Below are positions 15,091 to 24,099 of a stretch of DNA of 32,351 bases, in pieces; position 1 is the stretch's first letter; each line of letters begins with the position of its first letter. The position numbers and the translations under genes were made by a program. The stretch comes from Tychonema litorale BBK16 (GTDB lineage: Bacteria; Cyanobacteriota; Cyanobacteriia; Cyanobacteriales; Microcoleaceae): contig NZ_JAKJHX010000056.1 of the NCBI RefSeq assembly GCF_021648855.1, positions 1 to 32,351 of the forward strand. Direction: 5' to 3'. The notes beneath the pieces were generated by a model that had not been told where the DNA came from, made no database searches, and worked only from the letters and a program-made list of their open reading frames with translations.

Positions 15091-15603
15091 CTAAAATAGC
15101 TTTGGCCTTCTCTGAATACCGGGATTTGATACCGATTCTAAGTCAATGCGACAACTTAGCCGATCGCGATTACATGAATAAACAGCCAAACCCGCACCTT
15201 GACGATTGCACACTCGCACATTATATCCATATTCGCTAGCAGCCACGCCGAACCGATTCACAAATTGGTAGCGCGCTACATAATCCAATCCACTCCAAAG
15301 CTGGCGATTGACAACGAGAACTACCCAACTATTGGTTGAATTAGAATCAATGAACCAGCGATCGAGCAATTGTCCACCAAACTGTTTTTGAGCCAACCAC
15401 AAACTCGGCACACTCTTTTGGTTTTGCGACAGTGGAGGCGCAGGAAAATCAGCAACATCCCCTTTTGGACACACAGGCTGTTGTCCCATTACAGCAGATT
15501 CCTCTGGCTGCAAAGCAATAATCCCAGTAAAACCAGCAATTAAAAACAGAAATAAACTTTTTGTAAAAGGGGATTTTTTGCCACAACAAACATCATATTT
15601 CAT
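15091..15603 (-). CDS. Secreted hypothetical protein
   Basis: This 170-aa protein has a basic N-terminus and a hydrophobic segment at about 15-32 (SLFLFLIAGFTGIIAL), which looks like a signal peptide or anchor. The remainder is polar, with Cys at about 45, 131, 143 and 150 that could pair in the periplasm. I recognise no domain. It resembles the small secreted proteins conserved only in cyanobacteria, so I treat it as real; the opposite-strand frame across it is weaker. It converges with the solute-binding protein gene. The function is unknown. Confidence 0.6.
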   Translation of the reverse strand: MKYDVCCGKKSPFTKSLFLFLIAGFTGIIALQPEESAVMGQQPVCPKGDVADFPAPPLSQNQKSVPSLWLAQKQFGGQLLDRWFIDSNSTNSWVVLVVNRQLWSGLDYVARYQFVNRFGVAASEYGYNVRVCNRQGAGLAVYSCNRDRLSCRIDLESVSNPGIQRRPKLF

Positions 15604-15653
15604 AATTATTTTCTTTCATATTATAGCAATAGCAAAGGCTATTAAGGTGCTTT

Positions 15654-15693
15654 AGTCATTGTGCCCTGAGCGAAGTCGAAGGGCACAATGACT
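15654..15693. repeat. Inverted repeat around the ccctgagcgaagtcgaaggg core
   Basis: Perfect 14-nt arms (agtcattgtgccct / agggcacaatgact) enclose gagcgaagtcga. The core equals the repeat inside the actin-like gene at 5880. The extended arms show that here it forms a complete hairpin. Confidence 0.85.
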
Positions 15694-15724
15694 GCATTTA
15701 TCCTGATCTCTGAGCGTAGTCGTA

Positions 15725-15744
15725 CCCTGAGCGGAGCCGAAGGG
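15725..15744. repeat. Variant copy of the same dispersed repeat
   Basis: It reads ccctgagcggagccgaaggg, two substitutions from the other copies, with flanking ta/ta extending the stem. A further degenerate fragment (ctgagcgtagtcg) lies just upstream near 15711-15723. Confidence 0.8.
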
Positions 15745-15752
15745 TAGAAGTC

Positions 15753-15777
15753 CAATGCCCAATGCCCAATGCCCAAT
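15753..15777. repeat. Heptamer tandem repeat (caatgcc)n
   Basis: Three and a half units of a fifth heptamer type lie just downstream of the histidine kinase stop codon. Confidence 0.85.
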
Positions 15778-15792
15778 TCCCTACAATAAATG

Positions 15793-18696
15793 TCATAACT
15801 CATGACGTTTGAATAATGCCGCAGGCAAACAAACCGTAAAAGTAGAACCACAATCAATCTCGCTTTCAATTTCAATATCGCCGCCCATCATCTGACAGAA
15901 ACGCTGACTGATAGTCAGTCCCAAACCAGTACCACCATACTTGCGAGTAGTTGAATTGTCGGCTTGAGTAAAAGGTTGAAACAGCCGTTGCTGCTGCTCT
16001 TCTGTCATGCCGATGCCTGTATCCGTAACTCGAAAAATTAAAAAATCTGAATCCAAAATTAACATTTGAGCAACTGTCGGTTGATATTTATTTTTTAAAT
16101 TTTCACAGGTAACTCTTTCGACATTAAGCTCGATCGCACTTAATGTCGAAAATTTAGCAGCATTACTCAATAAATTAAGCAATACCTGCTGCACTTTCAT
16201 CAAATCAGCGTGCATCGCGCCTATACCTTCAGCAATATTCACTTGCAACGTATTATGGTTTTTCTCCATTAGCGGTTTCACTGTAATTGCCACCTCCTCA
16301 ATTAATCCACCAACATCGAAGCTTTCAAGACAAAGTTCCATCTTGTCAGCCTCAATTTTCGAGATATCCAGAATATCGTCAATCAATCGCAACAAATGTT
16401 TGCCAGCATTGCGAATCTTATTTAAATCCGAGACAGTCTGTTCCTCCCCCAACTCTTGAGCATCTTCCGCCAGCATATCGCTGTACCCAATAATGGCGTT
16501 GAGGGGGGTACGCAACTCGTGGCTCATGTTTGCCAAAAACGCACTCTTGGCGCGGTTGGCGAGTTCTGCGGCTTCTTTCGCCAATTGCCACGCTTCCTCC
16601 GCGTCTTTGCGTTCCGTGATATCCCGCAGCGTCGCAACCACTGATTCGACACTGCCATCTGTAGCGCAAACCGGGCTGAGAATGTACTCATAGTCACGCA
16701 TTCCCCAGGAGGCGGTGGGGACTATTACTTCGCCTTTGGCAGGGATTGTTGTGGCAAATACAACGTCACACTTTTGGTGAACCTGTTCCATAATTTTGGG
16801 AGACCAACCCAATTCCTGCCAGCTTTTGCCAATCATTTCTCTAGGGTTCATACCAGCGGCTTGAGCGGCAGTGCGACTGACATAAGTGTACTTTCCGGAC
16901 TGGTTAACTAGAAAAATTAGGTCTAGGGATGCGCCGAGAATGCCGTCAACAGTTCTAGCGTGCCTGGCCACTTGAGCGGTCATTTGTCTGACGCTGATGG
17001 CACCACGGACTCTGGCTGAGAGTTCTAACTGCAACTGTTCGTTGGATTGTTTTAGGAATATAGTACGTTCTTTGACTTCTATTTCTAATTTTTCTTTGGC
17101 TTCTTCTAGGGCTAATTCAGCAAGTTTTCGCTCGCTCATATCTGTAGAAATAGTACCGACTGCGTAAGCTATTCCTTCGGAATTGTATAGAGGAAATTTT
17201 AGGGAAATATAGGTGTGTTCTCCGTCGTCTAGAGAGACAACTTCTTCGAGGGTGAGCGGGGAGTCTTCCAGAATAACTTTGAGGTCGTTGGCTCGCAAAA
17301 TTTCTGCTTTTTCTTTGGGAAAAATATCGAAATCAGTTTTGCCTCCAATTTGCTGTTTTGTGATGTGGAATAGGGTTTCAAAATAGTGGTTTACTAGCAA
17401 ATAATTTCCTTCAGCATCCTTGATGTAGATCACTGCTGTGGAATTATCTAAGATAGCTTGTAGTAATCCTTGGCTATTTTGCAGGGCTTTTTCGGCGTGT
17501 TCGCGATCGACTATTTCTCGCTGCAATTCCAAGTTGAGGCGGTTTAAATCCTGCAAGCTTTCTTTGGTCTGAATCCAAAATCTAAAATTGGCTTTGCGGG
17601 CGATCGCAATTACCAAGCCAATTGGCGCCGCTAAGACGGCCCCAGACAGTACCAACAACAGCCAATTGTCGCCTAGCCCGGTTTGGGGGATTCCCCGGAC
17701 TAAAATTGCTGCTGGTTTTCCGCCTAAATTCTTCAGAGATTTTGCTGCTACTGTATAAGTCTGATTACCTATTTTTATTTGCTCAGCAACTGGTTTGCCA
17801 TCAGCGGCGATCGCAGCAGATCTCAGTAGCGATCGGTCCATCGATTGTAAGTCCGGCAAAAGTTGATTTCCCTTAACATTTTGTGCACTTACCAAGACAT
17901 ATTTTCCGTCATTCAGTGGTGCATAAATAGCGTAAAATCCGCCGAGGAGTGAATTGACGGTTTCCGTACTGGCAACCATCGGGATTTTGCTCAGATTTCC
18001 CCCTAGAAATAATGCACCAATAACTGTCTGATTTTTGGGATTTTTTACGGGAATTTCTACATAATTAACAAAGGCACTTTCGGTCAATCCCGGTTGCAAA
18101 GTGGGCAATTGTTTTTGATTTTCCGATTTAGCCAGAATTTTGCTGGCTATAATTGGTGTTTTTTTTGCTAATACTGGATTGGCTAGATTACGAGGATTAA
18201 AACTTTGTCCTTCCTGGTTGAGATTAACGCTCACAATTATCTTCCCATCTTTCCCCACTAAAACTGCACTGTGTATTCCCCCTGTTTTGACTTGATTTTC
18301 CAGAATTTGCTTGACAGAATTTTGTAAATATGGTGATTTTTTGCCACTGTTATAAGCTATCGCTGTCTGAGCGATCGCCAGTCGATCAGATGAGTATTTT
18401 AAACTGAAAGCAGCACGATCTAATTTGAGATTATAGTTAATTTCACTAACAGCTAATTCTGATTTAGCTTTAGTTTGTACTTGCTTCAGCCCCGCTGTCC
18501 AGATCATCCAAAGGGCCGTTCCTCCAAGTCCCAGTGGCAAGATTATTAGTAAAGTTAGAAGTCCAATTAGTTGTTTGTGAGTGAGAGACAAATTGTAGAC
18601 GCAAGGCATGACAGCTACTGCAAATTGATCGGGATTTACTGTTGTAGTTGGCTGCGTACAATTTGACTGGATGTTATTTAACTGAGTCTGAGCCAT
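15793..18696 (-). CDS. Membrane sensor histidine kinase: Cache-like sensor, two PAS domains, HisKA/HATPase
   Basis: This 967-aa kinase has a membrane segment at about 42-66, a periplasmic sensor of about 275 residues that looks like a Cache domain, and a second membrane segment at about 344-366. Next come a coiled linker, PAS/PAC (about 405-530), a coiled coil, a second PAS/PAC (about 590-700) and the kinase core. The H-box [18 protein letters not shown] has its phospho-acceptor at His726. The N-box [13 protein letters not shown]1 VTDTGIGM and G2 [11 protein letters not shown] follow. No receiver domain is attached and no response regulator gene is adjacent, so the partner is elsewhere. The signal is probably a small extracellular ligand, as is usual for Cache domains; that is inference. 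Dispersed repeats follow the stop. Confidence 0.9.
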   Translation of the reverse strand: MAQTQLNNIQSNCTQPTTTVNPDQFAVAVMPCVYNLSLTHKQLIGLLTLLIILPLGLGGTALWMIWTAGLKQVQTKAKSELAVSEINYNLKLDRAAFSLKYSSDRLAIAQTAIAYNSGKKSPYLQNSVKQILENQVKTGGIHSAVLVGKDGKIIVSVNLNQEGQSFNPRNLANPVLAKKTPIIASKILAKSENQKQLPTLQPGLTESAFVNYVEIPVKNPKNQTVIGALFLGGNLSKIPMVASTETVNSLLGGFYAIYAPLNDGKYVLVSAQNVKGNQLLPDLQSMDRSLLRSAAIAADGKPVAEQIKIGNQTYTVAAKSLKNLGGKPAAILVRGIPQTGLGDNWLLLVLSGAVLAAPIGLVIAIARKANFRFWIQTKESLQDLNRLNLELQREIVDREHAEKALQNSQGLLQAILDNSTAVIYIKDAEGNYLLVNHYFETLFHITKQQIGGKTDFDIFPKEKAEILRANDLKVILEDSPLTLEEVVSLDDGEHTYISLKFPLYNSEGIAYAVGTISTDMSERKLAELALEEAKEKLEIEVKERTIFLKQSNEQLQLELSARVRGAISVRQMTAQVARHARTVDGILGASLDLIFLVNQSGKYTYVSRTAAQAAGMNPREMIGKSWQELGWSPKIMEQVHQKCDVVFATTIPAKGEVIVPTASWGMRDYEYILSPVCATDGSVESVVATLRDITERKDAEEAWQLAKEAAELANRAKSAFLANMSHELRTPLNAIIGYSDMLAEDAQELGEEQTVSDLNKIRNAGKHLLRLIDDILDISKIEADKMELCLESFDVGGLIEEVAITVKPLMEKNHNTLQVNIAEGIGAMHADLMKVQQVLLNLLSNAAKFSTLSAIELNVERVTCENLKNKYQPTVAQMLILDSDFLIFRVTDTGIGMTEEQQQRLFQPFTQADNSTTRKYGGTGLGLTISQRFCQMMGGDIEIESEIDCGSTFTVCLPAALFKRHEL

Positions 18697-18885
18697 AGGA
18701 GTAGATGCTAAATCGGTAGTAGACGCGAGCTGCCAATTAATCTAATTTTGGTAGAAGTCTATTCTTGATAGTGACCAGTTTGTAAGGATGGATTCACCGA
18801 CAATCATTGCCTCAAACCCACAATTTGTAAACCCGTCTTCACCTAACGCTTTAGAACGAGTTTAACCTAATTGTTGCAGATACAT
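18697..18885. other. Intergenic region holding one end of the IS607-type element
   Basis: There is no gene. The histidine kinase promoter must be here. The sequence just beyond the tnpB stop (about 18840-18886) is where the element's terminal structure and any guide (omega) RNA 3' end would lie. I cannot place the exact boundary. Confidence 0.4.
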
Positions 18886-20097
18886 TTAACCCGGTAAATC
18901 CAGGACTAAGCCTGAAGCTACCGTGTATGGCAAGACAGAAAAAGCTGCAAGCTCTCCTGTCAAGGAGGTATCTCTCAAAGCTTTCAATAAAATATTGAAA
19001 GCGCCATTTAATTCTCTGTCCAGAGTGTGCCCGCATTCTGGACATTTAAACTTTTTAGACCCGCCTAATTTAGGATGAATTAGTCCACATTTTGAGCAGG
19101 TTTTGGATGTGTATTCTTGGGTTACGTCTACTACAGTGCTGCCATATTTAACAGCCTGATGCTTCAACATTTGTTTAAAACGATAATGGCTTAAAGTAAC
19201 CATCGCCCTAGCTGTTTTAGTCGCTAATTTTCGTTTACCTTTTTTTACCATTTGTTGTGTTTCAAAGGTCGGTAGGAAAATTAGTTGATACTTTGTTACC
19301 AAGTATTTAGCAGCCTTCTTGTGCAACTCATTGACTAAGTTTTTAATCTTAATCCGAATCTTTGCCGCTGACTTTCTCAAACAATATCTTAATCTCTTGA
19401 ATCGCCCTCCTTTATTTACCCCTATTCTCGACATCAACTTATCTAAATGTCTTGCCAGTCGGTAGATACGACCAATATCACCCTTACCTAGTTCGACAAT
19501 ATCACTACCATCGAATCCAGTCAAAAATGTTCTAATACCAGGGTCTAAAGCAATAGCTAAATCGCTTTGGAGTTGCTCTGGCTTTGTGATGTCAACTGCA
19601 TAGCAAATAAACCATTGCCCATTGATTAGTGATAGTGTTGGCTCGTGTTCCATCACTTCTATAATTGGTTCAGACGCTTTAAATGATAGTCCTTTGGTTG
19701 CTTGTGGATAAAAAGTTCTAGACTTCCAATTACCAACTTGAAATCTGATGGTCTGAGATACATCAAAGCGACTTCTAAATTTGGCAGTTCCTTTTAACTT
19801 TTGGGCGGCTTTGTGTGCTTCAAAAGCTTGGAACACTGCCATTTGTCGTGGGTTATAAGGTTGTTCGGAAACCCAGATTGGCGCTGAGTCCATAATCTTT
19901 TTTCTGAGGTCATACTTACCAATCCTTTCGGTTTTAAGGATAGCAATTGCTTGGTTATAGCACCATCTGCTTGCTGCAATCCAAGTCCTCCACTTGTCTG
20001 CTAGCTTGGTTTCCGGGTAAACTCGAATCTTCTTTGATAGCAGATTTGTACTTTCGCAGACCGTAGAGTCGGCAACTAAAGACGTGGATGATGGCAA
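18886..20097 (-). CDS. tnpB: TnpB, RuvC-type RNA-guided nuclease family
   Basis: The TnpB sequence proper begins near KKIRVYPETKLADKWRTWIA and gives about 400 aa, the normal family length. The RuvC residues are all visible: Asp in ALDPGIRTF, Glu in FLPTFETQQ and Asp in LDRELNGAFN. The zinc ribbon CSKCG...CPECG lies between the last two. So the nuclease may be active. TnpB proteins cut DNA guided by an omega RNA from the 3' end of their own element. I suggest the TTG at 20097 as start; the frame is open up to 20337, but those extra residues overlap the resolvase gene out of frame and look non-coding. No good ribosome-binding site decides the start. Confidence 0.85.
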   Translation of the reverse strand: MPSSTSLVADSTVCESTNLLSKKIRVYPETKLADKWRTWIAASRWCYNQAIAILKTERIGKYDLRKKIMDSAPIWVSEQPYNPRQMAVFQAFEAHKAAQKLKGTAKFRSRFDVSQTIRFQVGNWKSRTFYPQATKGLSFKASEPIIEVMEHEPTLSLINGQWFICYAVDITKPEQLQSDLAIALDPGIRTFLTGFDGSDIVELGKGDIGRIYRLARHLDKLMSRIGVNKGGRFKRLRYCLRKSAAKIRIKIKNLVNELHKKAAKYLVTKYQLIFLPTFETQQMVKKGKRKLATKTARAMVTLSHYRFKQMLKHQAVKYGSTVVDVTQEYTSKTCSKCGLIHPKLGGSKKFKCPECGHTLDRELNGAFNILLKALRDTSLTGELAAFSVLPYTVASGLVLDLPG

Positions 20098-20345
20098 GGA
20101 TATCTTCAACCATCTCTCGTTCTGGAGACAACTCGTTTCTACTGAGAACCATGAGTTGGCAATTGTTTTGCTCATCAAACCATTTGATGAGGTCGCCACT
20201 AAACCTGGCGAGTCTGTCTTGGTGTCTGACCACAATTGTTGAGATATTTCCTGACATGACTTGTCCCAAAAGGGCAAGCAGCGCTTTTCTTTTGAAATTG
20301 AATCCGCCTCCAATGTCTTTAAAGATTTTTTTTTCATCTATAGTA
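19955..20345 (-). pseudogene. tnpA remnant, C-terminal part of IS607-type serine resolvase
   Basis: In this frame the strand reads DIGGGFNFKRKALLALLGQ, then VRHQDRLARFS and DILAIIHVFSCRLYGLRKYK. These are hallmark C-terminal blocks of IS607 TnpA. The N-terminal MerR-type HTH and the catalytic-Ser segment (usually CRVS near residue 65) are missing. Upstream the frame soon hits a TAA near 20380. The product cannot be a working recombinase. It overlaps the tnpB frame, as in intact IS607 elements. Confidence 0.8.
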
Positions 20346-20504
20346 CCGGGTTTTACTAGGATTTTCCTTGACTTTTTAGGAAATCGTTTACTTTATGCCA
20401 GCAGTAGTTAAAAACTGGAGTTACGCAGGGTTCTTCCAAAACCAAGTTTTTGTAGGGTATTTTGTGGTAGGTGCGATCGGGTTTTGCCCAGAAACCGATG
20501 TTTT

Positions 20505-21635
20505 TCAATCCCACAACCGCCTCCCTGATTTGCCACCCAGCCGCTGGTGAGTATCTTTCAGCAGGGCTGGAATGTCTAATTTTTCGGGACATCGGGGCAA
20601 ACATTCGCCACAATCATTGCAGCGATTGCCTTTGTTGCCAGGAAACCAATGTCCGGCGTTTTCAAACATGGCGTAACGGTATTTACCAAAGTCAGTCATG
20701 TCGCAGCCGACGGCGAGATTGCGGAGTCGCAATATTTCGGGAATGTTGATGTTTTCTGGGCAAGGTAAACAGGCATAGCACTGGCTACATTTGTCGGTTC
20801 CCAAATTGGATGCTATCAAAGATTCTAGGTGATCGAAGGCAGTGATTTCCCTCGGTGTGAGCGGAAAGTCGCGATCGCCATATTTCAATGGTTCCTCTAA
20901 TTCCATCGGGTTTGCAGCCCCCACGCTCAAAGTCCCAATCCTAGTATCGCTCAATAAAAACCGATAATTCAACTCTAGTGGCGAGAAAGGCAAACACAAT
21001 TGTTTCACGGTTTCGGGCGGAGTGTAGAGTTGTCCACCTTTGTCTGCCGGCGAAATGATGAAAATACCCAGATCTTTTTGGCTGGCTAGTTCAATTGCTG
21101 GGGCGTTGCGCTGGAAAAAATAGTAATAATGCAGATTGACAAATTCAAACAAATCTGTATTAATAGCTGCCAGAATTAACTCCAATGGGCCGTGAGTGGA
21201 GAAGCCGACGTGCCGAATTCTGCCATCGGCAACAGCTTTTTGGACAGTTGCCATACAGCCTGTTTCTGCTTGCACCCAAGCCAAATGTTCCCAAGTATTC
21301 AAACCGTGAATTGCCAGACAATCTAGGTAGTCTAAATTCAGGCGTTTTAGTGACTGATCGATCGAACGTTCCATTGCAGCAGCATCGTCCGTTGGGGAAA
21401 TTTTCGTGGTGATGTGCAGGCGCGATCGATCCAAAGCCAACCCAGTCTTCAGTGCTGCACCGAGATATTCCTCACTGCAACCATAACCGGCCGCTGTTTC
21501 TAGATGATTAATTCCCTGAGACACCGCCTGTTGTACAGTCTGACAAGCAGTTTCCTCAGAAGCCAAATAGCGCATGGTTCCCAAGGAAAATACGGATAGA
21601 TTTAGGTGGGTTTTGCCAAACCTTCGATAGCGCAT
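20505..21635 (-). CDS. Aldo/keto reductase with C-terminal Fe-S cluster domain
   Basis: This 376-aa protein has an aldo/keto reductase barrel (about 1-275) followed by a ferredoxin-like tail. In the catalytic tetrad Tyr51, Lys78 and His110 are present and the usual Asp is Glu46 (HLETAAGYG). The tail has C283-x2-C286-x2-C289-x2-C292-P and C339-x2-C342-x2-C345-x3-C349-P, enough for two [4Fe-4S] clusters. This architecture suggests electron transfer to or from ferredoxin in addition to NAD(P)H. The substrate is unknown. No Shine-Dalgarno is evident at the ATG. It follows the DUF151 gene on the same strand but 18 bp away, so co-transcription is likely. Confidence 0.85.
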   Translation of the reverse strand: MRYRRFGKTHLNLSVFSLGTMRYLASEETACQTVQQAVSQGINHLETAAGYGCSEEYLGAALKTGLALDRSRLHITTKISPTDDAAAMERSIDQSLKRLNLDYLDCLAIHGLNTWEHLAWVQAETGCMATVQKAVADGRIRHVGFSTHGPLELILAAINTDLFEFVNLHYYYFFQRNAPAIELASQKDLGIFIISPADKGGQLYTPPETVKQLCLPFSPLELNYRFLLSDTRIGTLSVGAANPMELEEPLKYGDRDFPLTPREITAFDHLESLIASNLGTDKCSQCYACLPCPENINIPEILRLRNLAVGCDMTDFGKYRYAMFENAGHWFPGNKGNRCNDCGECLPRCPEKLDIPALLKDTHQRLGGKSGRRLWD

Positions 21636-21653
21636 AACTAGCTTAGTTAACTT

Positions 21654-22166
21654 TTACGAAGAAGAAGTTTCGCCCGGACTGAAGCCACTGCCCTTGATCA
21701 AATCCTCTGGACGGAGATTTGAGATAAATTCTCGGAAGGCCCTGCGTTCGGCCTCATCAGCATCTCGATCGACCGGTATGGAAGCATCAGCGATGACTTC
21801 TTCCATCACCCAGATAGGGCAGTTCGTCCGCAGGGCAAGGGCGATCGCATCGCTAGGTCGGGCATCGATTTCTTTTTTAATTTCCCCGTGACGAGTGATT
21901 AGCACAGCATAGAAGGTGTTATCTTGCAGGGAGTGAATCACGATTCGCTCCAATGTCAGATTCCATGCTTCCAAGAAATTAACCATCAGATCGTGAGTTA
22001 AAGGTCGAGGAGGCTTGTGGCCTTCCAGAGCGCTGATAATCGCTTTTGCTTGCTCCTGACCGATATAAATAGGCAGAGCACGTCGCTCCGTAGCGTCTCT
22101 CAACAGTACAATAGGACTGCGCGTGGCTGCATCTAAGGCAATTCCAGCGACTTTCATTTCAATCAT
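21654..22166 (-). CDS. Bifunctional nuclease family protein (DUF151)
   Basis: This 170-aa protein matches the DUF151/BFN family: an N-terminal strand-rich core with LRDATERRALPIYIGQEQA (about 23-41), the RPSDAIALALR motif (about 102-112), and an acidic, charged C-terminal tail. Plant relatives have reported DNase/RNase activity; the bacterial role is unclear. gagg lies eight bases before the ATG. It is divergent from riboflavin synthase across about 210 bp, a neighbourhood I believe to be common in cyanobacteria. Confidence 0.88.
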   Translation of the reverse strand: MIEMKVAGIALDAATRSPIVLLRDATERRALPIYIGQEQAKAIISALEGHKPPRPLTHDLMVNFLEAWNLTLERIVIHSLQDNTFYAVLITRHGEIKKEIDARPSDAIALALRTNCPIWVMEEVIADASIPVDRDADEAERRAFREFISNLRPEDLIKGSGFSPGETSSS

Positions 22167-22377
22167 TGGATCGGCCTCATAGAATACTGTAAGGCGGTGG
22201 AGAACTTGAGTTTAAACATAACTTGAATCCAGTATTACTTGATCTTCGCATGAATCTACAATCGATCGAGGTCAAATTAATCTCCTGAAAGAGGTAAGAC
22301 GGCAACGGACTCCTGCGTCTGTTTTTGTTTTTGCCTATGCTTTTTGTCAATCAGCGATCGAATACAGGAAAATAATT

Positions 22378-23091
22378 ATGTTTACAGGACTCATTCAATC
22401 TCTTGGACAACTGAAATCCCTAGGAAATGACCGCTTTCAGATTTCCTGCACCTCCAGCAACTCCCACCAAATTTTACAAGATTTGGCGATCGGCGACAGT
22501 GTAGCCGTGGATGGCGTGTGTTTGACAGTAGTCTCAGTTTTGCCCCAGGGCTTTGTCGCCATCGCTTCCCCCGAAACCCTGCGCCGCACGAATCTCGGAT
22601 CATTCCCCGATGCTTCTGTTAACATAGAAACCTCGTTGCGTGCTGGTAGCAAGTTAGGCGGACATTTTGTGACTGGACACGTAGATGCGATCGGGACTTT
22701 AGCTACATCAACCCAAACCGCCAACGCCTGGGAAATGCGGTTTACAGCCCCAGCAACCACAAATTCAGGATGGCAACGTCAAATTGCACCTTACCTTGTT
22801 TCCAAGGGCAGTATCGCCGTCAACGGCATCAGTTTGACCGTGGCAGATTGCGATGCAGACGGTAATTGGTTTGAAGTTGCAGTCATTCCCCACAGTTTTG
22901 GTGAGACGAATCTCCGCTATTTGCAGCCAGGAAGTTTAGTCAACTTAGAAGCAGATATTCTCGCCAAATACGTCGCAAAATTCCTCCGCAGTGGCTCTAA
23001 AATCCATCCAGAACCCTGGGAAGAAGCCCCCGCCATTAACAGTTTGGCAGGCATTACCCCAGAATTCTTAGCAGAACACGGATTTATTTAA
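22378..23091 (+). CDS. ribE: Riboflavin synthase alpha subunit
   Basis: This 237-aa protein has the two tandem lumazine-binding barrels of riboflavin synthase: the first starts MFTGLIQ and holds GDSVAVDGVCLTVV; the second holds GSIAVNGISLTVAD and HSFGETNL. It dismutates two 6,7-dimethyl-8-ribityllumazines into riboflavin and the pyrimidinedione. It works as a cytoplasmic trimer, the last step of flavin synthesis, feeding among others the FMN-dependent flavodiiron proteins of this window. It is slightly longer than the usual 210-220 aa through a C-terminal extension (about 205-237). aggaaaa precedes the ATG. I saw no FMN riboswitch in the leader. Confidence 0.93.
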   Translation: MFTGLIQSLGQLKSLGNDRFQISCTSSNSHQILQDLAIGDSVAVDGVCLTVVSVLPQGFVAIASPETLRRTNLGSFPDASVNIETSLRAGSKLGGHFVTGHVDAIGTLATSTQTANAWEMRFTAPATTNSGWQRQIAPYLVSKGSIAVNGISLTVADCDADGNWFEVAVIPHSFGETNLRYLQPGSLVNLEADILAKYVAKFLRSGSKIHPEPWEEAPAINSLAGITPEFLAEHGFI

Positions 23092-23118
23092 TCTTAGTCT
23101 TGGACGCATCAAAACCAA

Positions 23119-23183
23119 AGAAACCGGGTTTTTGCCATTTTCGCGGGCTATAATACATGATATCGGAAAAAAACCCGGTTTCT
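23119..23183. terminator. Inverted repeat between convergent ribE and the glycosyltransferase gene
   Basis: Perfect 15-nt arms agaaaccgggttttt and aaaaacccggtttct flank a 35-nt loop. Because the genes converge and the left arm carries a T-run after a GC core, a bidirectional terminator is plausible. The arm resembles a dispersed cyanobacterial repeat. Confidence 0.55.
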
Positions 23184-23196
23184 AGCCACCCATCCA

Positions 23197-24087
23197 TTAT
23201 TCATCATAATGAATGTTCTTCTCCCAAAACAAACCCGCTGCAATTGCCACCTGTGAAACCACAAACAATCCTGCGATTAATAGCTTTTGAATACCCGGTG
23301 TGTGAATCAATGGATAAGTTAGTAAATTCAGATAAAATGACGGATGTTGCAGTTTCTTATTTCCCTCACGTTTAGCAGTAATTTGCTGAAATAAAAAAGC
23401 ACCCTTACCGTAATTGAATTGCTGTTCCCAAAATTTGTGCAGTGACAGCTCATGGGAATGATAAACTATAACTTCGGGAGCGTAAACCGCACCATAGCCG
23501 GAATTGAGCCACCGATCGCAAAATTCCCGATCTTCTCCAGCAAACGAAAAAGTTGTGCCAAAGCCACCGATTTTCCTGAAGGAGTCAGCCGGAAGGGCAA
23601 AATTATTAGAAGTGAAGTATTTTGCGCGATCGGGAATAGCATTATAATAACTGTAAAGATAATCAATCAATTGCTGGCTAGCAGTAGAATATACATTATC
23701 AGGAAGTGCATTAATAATGCGACCTCCGATTAGGCAGTCTGGTGTTTTAGCAAATCTAGCTTCTAGAGTTTGCAGCCAGTCTGGCGCAACACTACAATCA
23801 TCATCTGTAAACACTAAAAATTTCCCTGTAGCTGCCAAAGAACCAGTATTTCTGGCTATTGCCGGTCCAGAATTTTTCTGGACTAAAAGTCTGAGATTTA
23901 GCTGATCTTGAAAAGAGGAAACTATTGATTCTAAAGATATTTCGGTACTATCATTCACAACAATAACTTCAAAGCGATCGCGCGGATATTCAAGTTTACA
24001 AAAAGACCCAAGACACGCCGTCAAATTTTCAGGACGAGCGTAGGTTGGAACAATAATTGAAAATACCATTGGGTCTAAGTTAACCAT
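23197..24087 (-). CDS. Family 2 glycosyltransferase
   Basis: This 296-aa GT-A-fold enzyme shows FSIIVPTYARPENL at the N-terminus, VNDS at 44-47, the metal/nucleotide-binding TDDD at 94-97, and GEDREFCDRW near 190, the usual acidic catalytic region. A hydrophobic stretch near the C-terminus (about 270-289) may anchor it to the membrane. GT2 enzymes add sugars from nucleotide donors to polysaccharide or lipid acceptors. An alternative start is Met7. It lies 12 bp after the large membrane protein gene, so the two are probably one unit acting on the same surface glycan; donor and acceptor are unknown. Confidence 0.88.
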   Translation of the reverse strand: MVNLDPMVFSIIVPTYARPENLTACLGSFCKLEYPRDRFEVIVVNDSTEISLESIVSSFQDQLNLRLLVQKNSGPAIARNTGSLAATGKFLVFTDDDCSVAPDWLQTLEARFAKTPDCLIGGRIINALPDNVYSTASQQLIDYLYSYYNAIPDRAKYFTSNNFALPADSFRKIGGFGTTFSFAGEDREFCDRWLNSGYGAVYAPEVIVYHSHELSLHKFWEQQFNYGKGAFLFQQITAKREGNKKLQHPSFYLNLLTYPLIHTPGIQKLLIAGLFVVSQVAIAAGLFWEKNIHYDE

Positions 24088-24099
24088 AACTGATATGTT

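Larger units (their letters stand above)
18840..20350 (-). mobile_element. IS607-type insertion element, 5'-truncated
   Basis: A serine-resolvase remnant overlaps a TnpB gene in the order and orientation of IS607 elements. The resolvase lacks its N-terminal part, so the element is probably immobile by itself. Both ends are approximate: IS607 elements have no clear inverted repeats and make no obvious target duplication. Confidence 0.75.

Noticed and set aside
15030..15239. Plus-strand 69-codon frame after the lipoprotein gene
   Set aside because: It is antisense to a better-supported secreted protein and has no ribosome-binding site.
20098..20337. N-terminal extension of TnpB to the ATG at 20337
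   Set aside because: These residues are an out-of-frame reading of the resolvase remnant. TnpB homology begins near KKIRVYPETK, and total length then fits the family.
20356..20613. Minus-strand open frame between tnpA remnant and the aldo/keto reductase
   Set aside because: It overlaps the end of the reductase gene in another frame and shows no transposase or known motif.
22200..22377. FMN riboswitch before riboflavin synthase
   Set aside because: I could not find the conserved FMN-aptamer segments in this leader.
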